From the NCBI GenBank assembly GCA_023525715.1, contig CM042012.1:38625189-38689188 (forward strand): 64,000 bases of DNA, given 5' to 3'. Position 1 is the first letter of the stretch; each line of letters opens with the position of its first letter. Source of the DNA: Cichorium intybus (lineage: Eukaryota > Streptophyta > Magnoliopsida > Asterales > Asteraceae). Both the position numbers and the translations under genes were made by a program. This document shows positions 21,813 through 34,256 of the stretch, piece after piece. The notes beneath the pieces are model-generated. The model was not told where the DNA came from and did not search any database. It saw only the letters and a program-made list of their open reading frames with translations.

Positions 21813-23401
21813 TCATTTAGCAGTTTCACAAAACATGTTTCGCTGTTTTAAGAGTACATCATTGTTAATTGAAAGTTTTTCTCTAGTTTCTTCTAACAAA
21901 GAGATTCTAAGATTGGATTTTTCTATTGCTAGCTTCAGACTCTCTATTTTCCCCCTCAAGCTTAGAAGCTCTTGATCAGTGAGTACTTCCCTATTTTTAG
22001 CATCAACAAGCAGTTTGTGCATAACAGAGCAGTCACGAGTTATTTCATTTATAATGGGAGCAGATAGAGAACTAGGAATTTTAAATGATGAAAGAAGTTT
22101 TGTTACCTGTTCGGGTATTGTTAGGCGAGTGTCATTGGCCATCAGACATACCTCCTCGTCATCATCCGAAGAGTCGTCAAACGAAGTCTTCGGAGTACCA
22201 GTAGCCAAGATTTCATGTGACTCCGAAGTCACAAAACCAATACCCGCAGCAGCTTCAACCTTCAACATTTCCTCATCATTCAGCATCTCCGAAGTGTCTT
22301 GTAGAAAGCTCTTACCGACATCATAGGCCACAAAAGCACTATGAGATGGCTTTCTCACTTCCTCATCATCTGAGTCTGAAGACCAAACTTGATAACATCC
22401 TTGATGGTCATCTGCAGCCATAAGAGCTAGGTCTTTGGTTCTCACTCTTACTTCCTCCATTTTTCTTGCGTAGTATGCTTCATCCTTAACTTGTGGTTTC
22501 TTTTCATTTTGCTTCCGAAGCATGCAGTCTTTTGCGAAATGATTCTTGCCATGACAGTAGTTGCAATCATAACCAGAATCGCCTGAGACTTTCTTACCTT
22601 CGGACTTTTCTTTGGATGACTCCGAAGTCGGTTTGTCAGATGGCTTCAGAGTTGACACCTTCACATTCTCTTCCTTTGGAGTGAACACTTCAGGTTTAGG
22701 CTTGGAGTTGAAGTTTGATTTGTTAAAGTTTTTCACAAATGGCTTCGCAGAGCTGTTTTTGAAGAAGGGTTTCTTGAATCTACGATTGTTGGCGGTATAG
22801 AGAGCAACAGTATCTCCATTATCGTCAACCATGTAAGCAGCAATATCTTCATCAGATGATTCTTCCTCTTCCTTTAAAACCAAGGCTAGTGGTCCAGAAC
22901 TAGCCATTTCACTTCTTCGACCTACCACATCGGGTTCATATGATTTCAATAGATTGTATAAGGCAGCCAGCTTGTATTTCTCGATGTTCTCATATGATTT
23001 GACCATGAGCATTATAGGTCTCCACTCCTTCCGAAGACTATAAAGAAATTTGATATTTATCTCCTGTTGGCTTCTAGTTTCCCCGTACTTATCGAGTGTG
23101 TAGATCATATTGCTCAAACGTTCATAACAGGCTTCTAGGGACTCATTTTCTTCTTGTTTAAAGTTCCCGAAATCAGCGAGGATTTCTTGAACTTTGCTAG
23201 TATGGAGAATTTTATCTCCTCCGAAACGGAGTTCGAGATTGTCCCACATTTCCTTTGCGGATTTAGCATCAGCAATATGATGGCTCATATCAGGACCTAG
23301 ACCGCTTCTGAGTTCTCGCATGGCTCTCTCATCGTTTTCAATCGTCTTTAAATCAGCAGCATTGAGAACAACGGCTTCATCTCCGTCTGGGACAACGAAA
23401 C

Positions 23402-24513
23402 TGACAACGCCTAGTGATATCAAGTATTTTAGGCGTTGTTGAGCCCTGTTCTTGATAAAATTATATCAGATATGTCTGGGTATTCTCACTTTTCGTGCCA
23501 GGACTTGTTTGGAAGAAAAGAATGGAAACAGGGACTAAAAGCGTACAAAAGGAAGAAGTTTGGAAAGGAATGAAAAATCAAGGAAAGACGTACGCGCGTT
23601 GCGGGTTTCTCAACTGCGCGACGCAGACTTAAGGCGGTGGAACACATTCAAAGTCCGGAAAAACGGGATCTGATAAGTACGCGCGCCGCGGATTCTTCAT
23701 TCGCGCGGCGCGGTCACGGGAAATTCGCAACTATAAATAGAGGCATTTCCAGCCGAAAACCCTAGCAAAGACCGGGTGTAAAATCGACCTTGAAGCTCTT
23801 TGACTCCAAGATTTTGTTTCAGCAACATCTCAATTGGTATTTTATGTTTTAGAATTTAATTTCCTTTTTAGTATCAAGTAATAATTGTAGCTAAGGTCTT
23901 TGGGAGTGACAACCACTGGCCTTGAGCACTTTAGGTTTCTGTTTTATGATATTTGGTTACTGTTTGGACCATTGGATATTAGTTTTTGTTAATGAAAAGC
24001 ATTTGGTTACAAGTAATATTGATATTTCGGTGTTTTTATGCTTGTGTTGGATTGTGATTGATTGGATTGCATTTGAATCGTGTTTTGACCTTGTTGGGAC
24101 TGTTTTCCCTTGTTGAAATCAGTAGCTAACTTGGTTAGGGTTTAGGCATTGAACTTTAGCTAGTAATTATTCAAGTATAACTTTAGTTATTGGCTAGTTT
24201 ATGCTTTGCTTGGTTTTGCTTAGTTTGAATGCCTTTGATTGCTTCTGATTCAGAGATGTACTTCTGAATTCAGAAAGTGACTAGGTTCATTTGAACTTAG
24301 CTTTGCTTGGTTTGAATTTGTTCGATCATTGTTTTTGTTGTGAGTGATTAGAAAGATAGAAACTGATTCCTCCGACTATAGCGTGACACTACTAGTTGGT
24401 AATCTGTCATCTGGTCTAACTAGAAGCTCCTGTGGATCGACCCTGACTACCACTGTACTAGTGTGTGTTAGGTATTTTCTTATTTTTGACCGCACGACGA
24501 CCTAGGCGTGTCA
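23402..24513 (+). repeat. Athila 5' LTR (1,112 bp)
   Basis: It begins TGACAACGCCTAG and ends CCTAGGCGTGTCA. It has two pairs of CpG-rich inverted motifs at 23593-23626 and 23681-23713, and a TATA-like CTATAAATAG at 23731-23740, a plausible promoter followed ~30 bp later by the start of the transcript. Confidence 0.93.
23731..23740 (+). promoter_or_regulatory. Athila LTR TATA box
   Basis: CTATAAATAG is a strong plant TATA match in the first third of the LTR. The same sequence is present in the 3' LTR (35861-35870). Transcription would start about 30 bp downstream, defining the U3/R border. This is inferred from the motif only. Confidence 0.65.
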
Positions 24514-24518
24514 AATTT

Positions 24519-24536
24519 TGGTGCCGTTGCCGGGGA
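24519..24536 (+). other. Athila primer binding site (tRNA-Asp type)
   Basis: TGGTGCCGTTGCCGGGGA, five bases after the LTR, is complementary to the 3' end of plant tRNA-Asp apart from one position (T for C). Confidence 0.85.
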
Positions 24537-24637
24537 GCTGTAAAGCTTAGATTAGGTGAATAGTAGGAACTTGTTTCTTGTTTTTGAAAATTTCATTTGT
24601 TTGGTTTTTGATTTTTGTGGGCGTGTTGCACTAGTGC

Positions 24638-26244
24638 ATGCATACCCGCAGGGGTAAGCAATTATCCCCATTGCTTTTTGACTCTGAGATTGAGCGTACT
24701 GCGCGCAAAAATCGTGCCCGTAGGCGTCTAAATATCATGAGTTTTAGTCAGGGTAGTAGTAATCCAGTAAGTGTTACCCAGGACCCATCAGGTGAGGCAA
24801 CGGGGGTATTTTCTATTCCCCTACTGTCAGAATTTCAATTCGGGAGCTCGAGTGCTTCTGGTGGTGCAGTTTCAGCCCCTGCACCCATACCATCATGCAC
24901 TCCACCATCTGTCCTCCCATTTACACCCGTTTCACAACCACCATCTACCAATCCATTTACTTCTGCTATGTCTTGGGGAGAGCCAACCCATAATGGCACC
25001 CCAGTTTCTAGACAGCAGATACCAACATCTCAACCTCAACCAGTTCTCTTTAAACCGCAACCAACTTTCCAACCTACACAACCTATACACTACCAACAAC
25101 CTCCTTAACCACAATACCATTATCCAGAGACAGAGGAGGGATATGACGATGAATACGAAGGATGGGTGCCACCAGCACCACAGCAGCAATGGAATCGAGG
25201 TCGGGGACCTCCCAGAAGAGCACCACATTATCAACCACCAGGTCAGCGGGAATACAATGATCATCTTTACGGTAATCCCGCCCAACCTTTACATTTTGCA
25301 CAACCGAGACGGCAATCGGTTGCATCACACTTCCAGCCACGGGAGTATGATGACTCATCGCCAATCTATATTCCTGATAACATCGATTCTCAAGTAGAAA
25401 TAAGACCTCAGTTGTTAGGAATACTGACTTAGTTTAGGGGGTATAAGACTGACGACCCATACAACCATTTGTATGAGTTCATAGCTATCGCAAATGCCAA
25501 TACTTGTAGGAATACTGATAGAGATATTTTTAGGCTTAGACTGTTTCCATTCACTCTTAAGGATAAAGCCAAATATTGGTTTACATCCTTGCCATCTAAT
25601 AGTATTACCAGTTGGGAACAACTCAAGGCGAAGTTTCTTCAAGAATTCTATCTAGTCAGTAAAACCACGGAGGTCAGACGAGCAATTCAAGATTTTCAGC
25701 AAAAGCCAGGAGAGGCTTTTCATGAAGCGTTTGATAGGTTAAAAGAGCTATTGCGATCATGTCGGCATCATGAAGTTCCTAAATGGCAGTTAGTCAAATT
25801 ATTCTTCGAGGGAGTTAGTGAGACACACCAGGTTATGATAAATGCCTCATCAAGTGGGACATTTATGTGGCAAGAGCCAGAAGATGCCTGGAGATTTTTG
25901 GAGCAGCTGAGCTTAGGATCAAAAGTCAGTGGATCGATGAAAGGTAAGACGATAACATCGAAGCAGAGAACAAGTGGAAAACTGAAATTCAGAAAGAGCT
26001 CACTGCAGTCACAAAAAGGTTCAACCAAATACTCGAGAGGTTTCAACAAGAAAAGGGGGCATACGTGTTGCATGGGCAAAATATATGTAATACATGTGGG
26101 GGGATAGGACACAATCATAATGAGTGCTCAATGACTCATGAAGAAATTAGCCAAGTGCACGAATATGGTCGATTTCACAACGCACCAAGACCATTCCGAA
26201 GTAATCAGCAACGAGAATCGAGACAACCACCTATGAGGCAATAG
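24638..26244 (+). pseudogene. Athila gag with stops and a frameshift
   Basis: ATG at 24638 (MHTRRGKQLSPLLF). The frame is interrupted by TAA at 25106-25108 and TAG at 25430-25432, shifts by one base between about 25935 and 25965, and meets TAG at 26242-26244. Between the stops, the coding sense is clear. There is a Pro/Gln-rich N-terminus, then the retrotransposon gag domain (FRLRLFPFTLKDKAKYWF, FLQEFY, EAFDRLKELLRSC; 25530-25760), then a zinc knuckle in the shifted frame (CNTCGGIGHNHNEC at about 26086-26127). It packages the RNA. Confidence 0.85.
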
Positions 26245-29200
26245 CAGGTGCAACCTCCATCTCCACCAGGAGGTATGAACATGGGCTTGCAGGAAATTTT
26301 TGGAATATTAGTACAACTCCAGGAAGTAGAAAAGTCTAATTCAGAAGCAATTCTGAAATCAGGAGAATTACTTGCCAAAATGGAGGAAAAGAGAGTGCAT
26401 GAGCAGGAGCAATTACCAAGAATGCAAGTTAATGAAGTAATCACACTTAGGAGCGGGAAGAAAGTAGACAACAAGGTTACAGCTCCGCCGGCAGATGATG
26501 ATAGTGATGTCGAAATAGTTTTTGATGAACAAGAAGAATTGGAAAAAGAGAAGAAAAAGGAGAAGAAGGAGCAGACAAGTACTTGGGAAAAAGGAGAACC
26601 AAGTGGAACAGTTCCTTTCCCCACGGCCTTGGAAAAGCCGGAGAAAGGACCATATGGAAAGAAGGGACCACAAGCTGAAGATATGTGGGAATTGTTTAGC
26701 CAAATTAAAGTTAACATCCCTTTAGTCAAACTCATCAAGGAAGTTCCTGCATATGCGAAGTTTCTTAAGGACATGTGTATACATAAGAAGCACATTCTGT
26801 CCCACTTGCCTAAGATGATTAGCTTACCCGAGAATGTAAGCTCTATCCTCATGGATACGCTTCCTCCAAAGATGAAAGATCCGGGAGTTCCTCTCATCTC
26901 AGTAGATTTAGGCAATGTGCACATAAAAAAGGCTCTGTTAGATCTAGGTGCAAGTGTGAATATATTTCCTGGACAGTTATTTGACCAACATGAGTTTGGT
27001 ACCATGAGATCTACTGATGTAATTCTGCAGTTGGCCGATAAGTCCACCAAGGTTCCCAGGGGTATGCTAGTTGATGTCATCATCAAGGTAGGAGAATTTT
27101 ACTTCCCAGCAGATTTTCTTGTTTTGGACACTCGTCAAGCAACGAATGGGGAGCAACCCACGATCATTCTAGGGCGACCGTTTTTGGCCACGGCTAACGC
27201 AAATATTGCTTGTCGCACCGGAGAAATGGGAATATCTTTTGGGCACCGACAGGCTAAGATCAACATTTTCAATGCTGATCTCAAGGGAAATAACATGGAA
27301 GACGAGGAATGTTATCAGGTGGACATCATAGACGAACTGGTGCAGCAGTACACTTCAGAGGTACTTCAATTAGACGAATTAGAAACTCAAGAAAAAGCAA
27401 ATGTTGGAAGAAAAGAGACGCAAAATGGAGAAGACGAAAAGGTATTCAAGTCTGAAGAATGCGCACATATAGAAAAGTTACCATTAGAGATTCCAAAAAC
27501 ATTAAAGCCCTCTTTACAAGAACCACCAAAATTGGATTTAAAACCCTTACCAGAACATTTAAAGTATGCCTTTCTAGGGGAGAAGGATATTCTACCAGTA
27601 ATTGTAGCAGCCGATCTGACAGAGGAACAAGAGGTAGAATTGCTCAAGGTATTGTCCAACCACAAGGAGGCTATCGGTTGGACAATCGCAGACTTGAAAG
27701 GGATCAGTCCAACCACGTGCATGCATCGCATTATCACAGAAGAAGGAGCTAAACCTGCCAGGGATACGCAAAGGAGGTTAAATCCCAACCTAAAAGAAGT
27801 TGTCAAAAAGGAGGTTCTCAAATGGTTGGATGCAGGAATCATCTACCCAATCTCTGACAGTAAATGGGTTAGCCCAACACAAACGGTGCCGAAAAAGTCA
27901 GGAATCACTGTAGTAGACACCAAAGATGGTGACAAGATATCCACGAGACCTGTGACCGGGTGGCGAGTCTGCATTGATTATCGGAAACTCAATGCCGCTA
28001 CATCCAAGGATCATTTCCCATTACCCTTCATCGACCAAATCGTGGAGAAGTTAGCAGGACAAAAGTACTACTGTTTTCTGGATGGATATTCTGGGTATAA
28101 CCAAATCGCGATCCATCCAGAAGATCAGGCAAAAACGACGTTCACTTGTCCCTATGGTACTTTTGCATTTCGCAGAATGCCATTTGGATTGTGTAACGCG
28201 CCTGCGACGTTTCAACGATGTATGATGGCAATTTTTTCCGACATGATTGGCGATGCGTTAGAAATCTTCATGGATGATTTCTCAATTTTCGGAGCAACAT
28301 TTGAAACTTGCCTGTTTCAATTGGAAAAAGTATTGAAGAGATGTGTAGAATCAAATCTGGTTCTCTCATGGGAGAAAAGTCATTTTATGGTAAGGGAAGG
28401 GATCGTGTTGGGACATGTGGTCTCTGAGAGAGGATTTGAAGTCGATCGTGCTAAAGTCAAAGTCATATCCACATTGTCACCTCCAACATCAGTAAAAGGG
28501 GTCAGATCATTCTTGGGGCATGCGGGTTTTTATCGCAGGTTCATTAAAGACTTTAGTGCTATCTCTAAACCCCTCTGCGGTCTTCTTTTGAAGGACGCAT
28601 CATTTATTTTTGACAAAGAATGTGTAAAAGCATTCAATATTCTCAAGAATAAATTGGTCGAGGCTCCCATCCTGAAGCCACCCGACTGGACACAACCTTT
28701 CGAGATAATGTGTGACGCTAGCGATTATGCTGCTGGTGCAGTGTTAGGGCAGAAAATCGATAGGAAGCCTGTTGTCATCTGCAATGCTAGTAAAACTTTT
28801 TCCGATGCTTAATTGAATTACACCACTACGGAAAAAGAATTACTAGCCGTAGTATTTGCTTTAGATAAATTTCGATCCTACATCTGGGGATCCAAAGTGG
28901 TGGTTTACACTGACCACAGTGCTATTCGGCATCTACTTACGAAGAAGGAATCTAAGCCTCGATTAATTAGGTGGATACTTCTGTTACAAGAATTCGATGT
29001 AGACATCAAGGATAAGAAGGGAGCAGAAAACGTTGTGGCAGATCATCTCTCTAGATTACCAGCTGAAGGATTGGAGGCAGGAATTCAAGACTCATTCCCT
29101 GACGAGCAGTTGTTAGAGGTTAATGGAGCTCCATGGTATGCCAATTATGTAAATTTTCTGGCCACGGGAGCAATACCAACACATTGGACGAAACAAAGGC

Positions 29201-30441
29201 AGAAACAATTTCGCACATACGCAAAGAGATTCATTTGGGATGACCCAGACCTTTTTAAGGTAGGAGAAGACCAGATAATTCGCCGATGTGTGCCGGATAA
29301 TGAAATTGATAAGGTGCTGGATCATTGTCATGCGTCAGCATGTGGAGGACACTTCAGCGGAAAGAAGACAGGGTATAAAGTTCTCGAATCCGGGCTGTAT
29401 TGGCCAACTATCTTTCGAGATGCGCACAGGACTGCCAAGGAATGCATCAATTGCCAGCAATTAGGGAATCTCTCAAAAAGGGATCAAATGCCTTTGAATC
29501 CGATTTTGGTAGTAGACATTTTTGATGTCTGGGGAATCGATTTCATGGGTCCATTCCCCACATCACATGGGTATGTTTACATTTTGGTGGCAGTAGACTA
29601 CGTCTCTAAATGGATCGAGGCTGAAGCAACTCGTACAAATGATCATCATGTGGTTTGCAAATTTGTGAAGAAAAATATCTTCACTAGGCATGGAGTCCCA
29701 AGAGTAATCATTAGTGACGGAGGATCTCATTTCAAGAATTTCAAATTTGGAAGGCTACTGAAACATTATGGGGTGAATCATCGCATCGCAACACCCTATC
29801 ATCCACAAACCAGCGGCCAGGTAGAGGTGTCCAATAGGCAGATCAAAGAGATTCTTTAAAAGACCGTCAAGACAGATAGAAAGGATTGGTCGCTAAGGTT
29901 AGATGATGCATTATGGGCGTACCGAACTGCGTACAAGACACCGATTGGGACAACTCCATATCGGTTGGTTTATGGAAAAGGATGTCATCTGCCAGTGGAG
30001 ATTGCCAATCGTGCTTTATGGGCTGTCAAGAAAGTCAACATGGACTATACTGATGCTGGAAAAGAAAGGAAACTTCAGTTATCTGAATTAGAAGAATTAC
30101 GAGATGAGGCATATGAGAACGCAGCCACCTATAAATCAAAGATGAAGCGATATCATGACGCGAAGTTGCGATTGAAAGTTTTTGAAGTCGGACAAAAAGT
30201 GTGGCTGTATAATTCAAGACTGAAGTTGTTCCCCGGAAAACTGAGAAGCAAGTGGAATGGTCCTTATGAAGTGATCAGTGTTACAGACTATGGTGCGGTC
30301 GAGATCCAGGACTTGAAAGGTGGGCACCCATTTAAAGTTAATGGCCATAGACTCAAACCATACATTGTTACGGGCACATTCCAGAAATTGGAAGTTGAGA
30401 CAGTCGAACTCATAGCCGAGATTCCAACATACACTACATAA
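26245..30441 (+). pseudogene. Athila pol: protease, RT, RNase H, integrase, with two in-frame stops
   Basis: The frame continues from gag. Domains: aspartic protease around 26935-27190 (ALLDLGASVNIFP, ILGRPFLATANA); reverse transcriptase 27940-28480 (YRKLNAATSKDHFPLPF, FRRMPFGLCNAPATFQ, FMDDFSIF); RNase H ~28690-29060 (ASDYAAGAVLGQ, TEKELLAVVFALDKF, TDHSA, DHLSRL); integrase 29320-29850 with the zinc-binding H...C..C (CHASACGGHF, CINCQQLG), DFMGPFP, ISDGGSHF and SGQVEVSNRQIKE. Stops: TAA at 28810-28812, just before the RNase H catalytic part, and TAA at 29857-29859 in the integrase. The C-terminal integrase tail (DAKLRLKVFEVGQKVWLYNSRLK) is intact to 30441. It is not expressible as one protein now. 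Confidence 0.9.
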
Positions 30442-31214
30442 GCAGGTAAGTGCACGTCCGGCTGAAGACGTTAAACTTAGCGCTTGTCGGGAGGCAACCC
30501 GACCGCCATTTGTACATTTTTCATATTTCATTGCATCCATTTGATCACGGTAAGAAAAAGGCAAGTGTGGGGTCATTTTGGTAATTTTGCAATACCGCGA
30601 TGCGGGATCTTTGGATCCGCGCCGTGCGTATTGAGTTTTCGCGATTACACTTAAAATCAGATTTTATACGCGACGCGGATAGAAGCTTCCCGCGCTGCGG
30701 TCTTATCTTAATTTGAAATTAAAGATAATCACTTAAACAGAGCTTTTTGATAGTTATCCAAATTCCCACACTGCATTTAAACAAATTGCGAAAACTGTGA
30801 TTCTTTTCACCGTGTTTTTCAACTCTCAATCAACTACGATATCTGCATTCATCCTACATTCACAAGAAATTCAAGTAAGTACCGATTCTTCTTCTTCTTA
30901 GTTTTAAGAGTCTTGAAACTTGCTAAATAATGCTGTAATTCGTAATGTTATGCGTAATTGATTAAATTGATTGCTACATTAGGGTTATAGTACTGTATTG
31001 AACGAAACCCAAGTGCTAGATTAGTAAAAATAGACTTAAATTGACAGAATAATTAAATTTTCTTGACTGAAATCGTTCGACGCGCCGCGATCGGTACAAT
31101 CCACGACGCGGTGTTTGAATATTCATCAAGCGCGTCGCGGGGTGTTATGTGCGCGACGCGGCGAACGTCTGAACAGTGCAGTAATTGTAATTTTCTCGTG
31201 ATTCTGCAGGCACG
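30442..31214 (+). other. Athila linker between pol and ORF3
   Basis: Non-coding. It has one PPT-like AAGTGTGGGGT (30563-30573) and four pairs of CpG-rich inverted motifs (30593-30628, 30668-30701, 31081-31111, 31130-31162). Confidence 0.6.
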
Positions 31215-34200
31215 ATGTCTTCTTCGGGTAGTGTAATACCGTGTTATTAAATTTGAGAAATTTTGAGTTAATCTTAGTGTGATTAAGATTAGTTAAGTTG
31301 ATGTATGGGTTTGGGTGATTAGAAACCCATTTGAAAGAAGTTTGAGCCTTAAAAATGCCAAAAATGGCTTACACGGGTCGTGTAAATGTTACACGGGTCG
31401 TGTAACTCACGGTATTTTTATGTTTGCTGGTTACTGTAGCATTACACGGGCGTGTTAAATTTTACACGGGCACTGTAGCATTACACGGCCGTGTTAAATA
31501 TTACACGACCGTGTTACGCGTGCAGAGCCTTTTAAAGTGCAGAAAACCCATTTCGAGAAATAACATTTCATTTTCGATTTTGAGAGCTTCAAATGGCGAT
31601 TTTGAGTGAAACGAAGCCTGGAGGTTCGTGGGGAAGCATATAGAAGCATGATTCTAACCCCGTAAACGTGTTCTTTCTTCCTAATTTGTCGAGGTGAGTA
31701 TCTCTCGGTTTTGGGGGTTTTCAACCCTAGTTTTTAATCTTCATGATTTTGTTGTTTATTGTTATATATGTTGCAAGTAGGTTGTTAGTAGATACCTTTA
31801 GAGTAATTGGTGTGATTATTGTTGAGTTTCTACGGTTGAATGAGTAGAACCGTGGATTTGGGGGTTTCGGTAAATATAGAGTTGATATTTACCGTTTATA
31901 CTCCATTTTCCTCTTTTGATTGATATATATTTTGAGATAGATGATATTGAGATGATTGTGGATGTTGAAGAATTGATTTAGATTATGGTGATATAACCAA
32001 GTCTAGCGAACAGAAGCCCGGTACGCGCAAATTGGGAGTTCCACGTACCAAGCCGATATTAGGTGAGTAGTTATAATTCATTATATATAGTTTGACTATA
32101 TCTAAATTGAATTATGGTACATGTTAATTGATTGAGATACTAAGTTGTATGAGTTAAACAAGGTTTAGAATTCACTGTTATATACGAGTACTTGGTTTGA
32201 ATGAATATACTGAATGACTGAGATAATCACAGAGATTGAGTTAATACATATGTTGTACATATATGTGTGTTGTATTGATATTGCGGTAGCTTAGAGTTGA
32301 AGTGGTTATGTTAATTGTGGATAACAATAGACGAGTTATAGTCTATACTTGAGCATAAGATTAGAGTATATGCTAGAGTGAGTGACTTAAAGAGTCTTTG
32401 AGTTTGATTGCTACAACCATGATAACTGTTATAATTGAGCATAATTAACAGTGAAATGAGTTTATACGAGTATGTAGGATTGAGTTTATGAGTAGTATTA
32501 GTTGAGATACTTATTTATTGAGTTGATATTACTACTAATTAGCTGGTGTTTGTAAAGCTAATATGTTTGCAGGTTTCAGAGTTTAGAGAGAGTGAATATT
32601 GCTAATGAGACTAGCAAAAAGAAGAATGAGAAGAGAGTTTACTAAAAGAGATTGTGGAGTATGATTAAGATTTACTCACTAAGCTTTATAAGCTTACACT
32701 TGAGTTGTTTATTGTTTTGCAGGTATCTGTAGCAGTGATAGGGGAAGGCATGTGATAAAGAGAGATGGACAATTTAGAGCCCGTCCTTTAGTTGTAATAG
32801 ATTTATTTGTAATGCCTGGTATGTAACGTGAGGACCTTTTATTGTATTAAGTGCTTGATAACATCTTGTTTTTCCTGGATTGAGTGCAAGTATACCCATT
32901 TTAATGTATAATTATTTGAAAATTTTTGGGTGTACTTTGTATGAGAAACCGGGCGTTACAGGTAGTACTGAAACTATTGATTGGAACTCGGTGACTACAC
33001 AGATCGACCGGGTCCGCGCGGCTAGCTTCTACAACCGCTCCGGTCTGTGCAAAAATAAACGGATATTGCCATGCCGCTTGGTCAATTGGGACTTGACTAG
33101 GGAGTCGGGTATATTGGATCATCTGACAGATTGGCTGGTACAAGGAGGATATGAAGATGGGGAACTAACTTATACTTGCTGGGCATTGGAAAATGCAATG
33201 AACATGAAGGAGCCGATCTACCGCGAAGTGTACCTTCAGTTCCTTGCTAGCTACTCTTTTGATTACAAACAAAGGGGGATGGATACCGAGGAGACTGTGA
33301 GATTTCGTCTAGGAAATCGTGACCGCAGTTGTACCTTGCGGGAATTCGGGTACCGCATCGGGCTGTACACCGAGGAGGAGTCAAATTCGCCAGCATTCGA
33401 GGTGTTTCACAGGCGCACCAGCCGAACTATGGGAGATTCCTTTTCCCCAGCCGACTACTAGGCCACGATATCTTCCACCCGGTACCACGAGAATACAGTC
33501 CGTGAATGCTATATGCACCTGCCAGCCCACCGCATGTTGCACCGGCTGATCACCACTATGTTGTGGCCGCGTGCAGATGAAGAGAAAGTACTGCCTCGGG
33601 AACTACATTTGATGTGGTCAGTGACACGAATATTGGACACTTGCAACATTCCTTACTTTGTCGCTGACTATTTCAAAGAAATCACTACCAAGCCATTGAC
33701 AATGATTGCATTCGGGGGAGGCCACTTCATCACCAGGCTGGCCGAGTCATACGGCCTAATATCCGAGCACACTACTGACGGGTTGGAGGTTATCCCTCCA
33801 ATCATCTTTTGCCCGCCCGTGACCACTTCGCGGGATGTGATATATGTGGACGACGGGGTCCCGTCGGTTGACCTTATGCCCTTTCCGGCACTTCGGTCTA
33901 AGCCGGCAACTTCTCGCAAAAGGTCAAAAGCAGCTACCGGTTTACCCCGCAGCCTATCCCCTGCCACGATGGAATCCCGCTTTCTGGCAGACGAAGTGAA
34001 AGCACTCAAGGACACTCTAGAGACACACACGCGGGAGCTCCAGATTCAGACATACACAGCACATGAAGTCGACAAGAGGATAGAGAATACGCAGCAACAA
34101 CTTCTGTGGTTGGCTGATTGTATGATCACTTTGATGGCAAAGAATAGATGCTCTCCACCAAGACCGCAGCCAACAATCCGAGATGCGGATGAGGAGCCCA

Positions 34201-34256
34201 TGGAAGAGGATCCGGAAGAAGAAGAAGGTGACTATGATGACACTGCTCATAATTGA
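31215..34256 (+). pseudogene. Athila third ORF (env-position / ATHILA ORF), split by a solo LTR and one stop
   Basis: ATG at 31215 gives MSSSG and then meets a 1,729-bp solo LTR. After the TSD the frame resumes exactly at 32966 (STETIDW) and runs to TAG at 33459-33461, then continues in the same frame to 34256. Combined length would be about 435 codons. The body (FYNRSGLCKNKRILPCRLVNW...YCLQF-like and RMLHRLITTML) resembles the plant ATHILA ORF family. The C-terminus is helical and acidic (EEEEGDYDD). No signal peptide or clear membrane span is seen, so an envelope role is only positional. The function is unknown. Confidence 0.75.
31232..32960 (+). mobile_element. Solo LTR (1,729 bp) of a Gypsy-type retrotransposon, TSD ggtag
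   Basis: It begins TGTAATACCGTG and ends CCGGGCGTTACA, flanked by ggtag at 31227-31231 and 32961-32965. There is no internal region or second LTR, so it arose by LTR-LTR recombination. It contains three pairs of ACACGG.CGTGT-type motifs each offset by exactly 20 bp (31371/31391, 31444/31464, 31483/31503) and a 5' splice-donor-like AGGTGAGTAG at 32061. It disrupts codon 6 of the Athila third ORF. Confidence 0.92.

Noticed and set aside
26205..27086. 293-codon antisense ORF opposite Athila pol
   Set aside because: Shadow of the pol frame. Sense strand has clear protease/RT homology.
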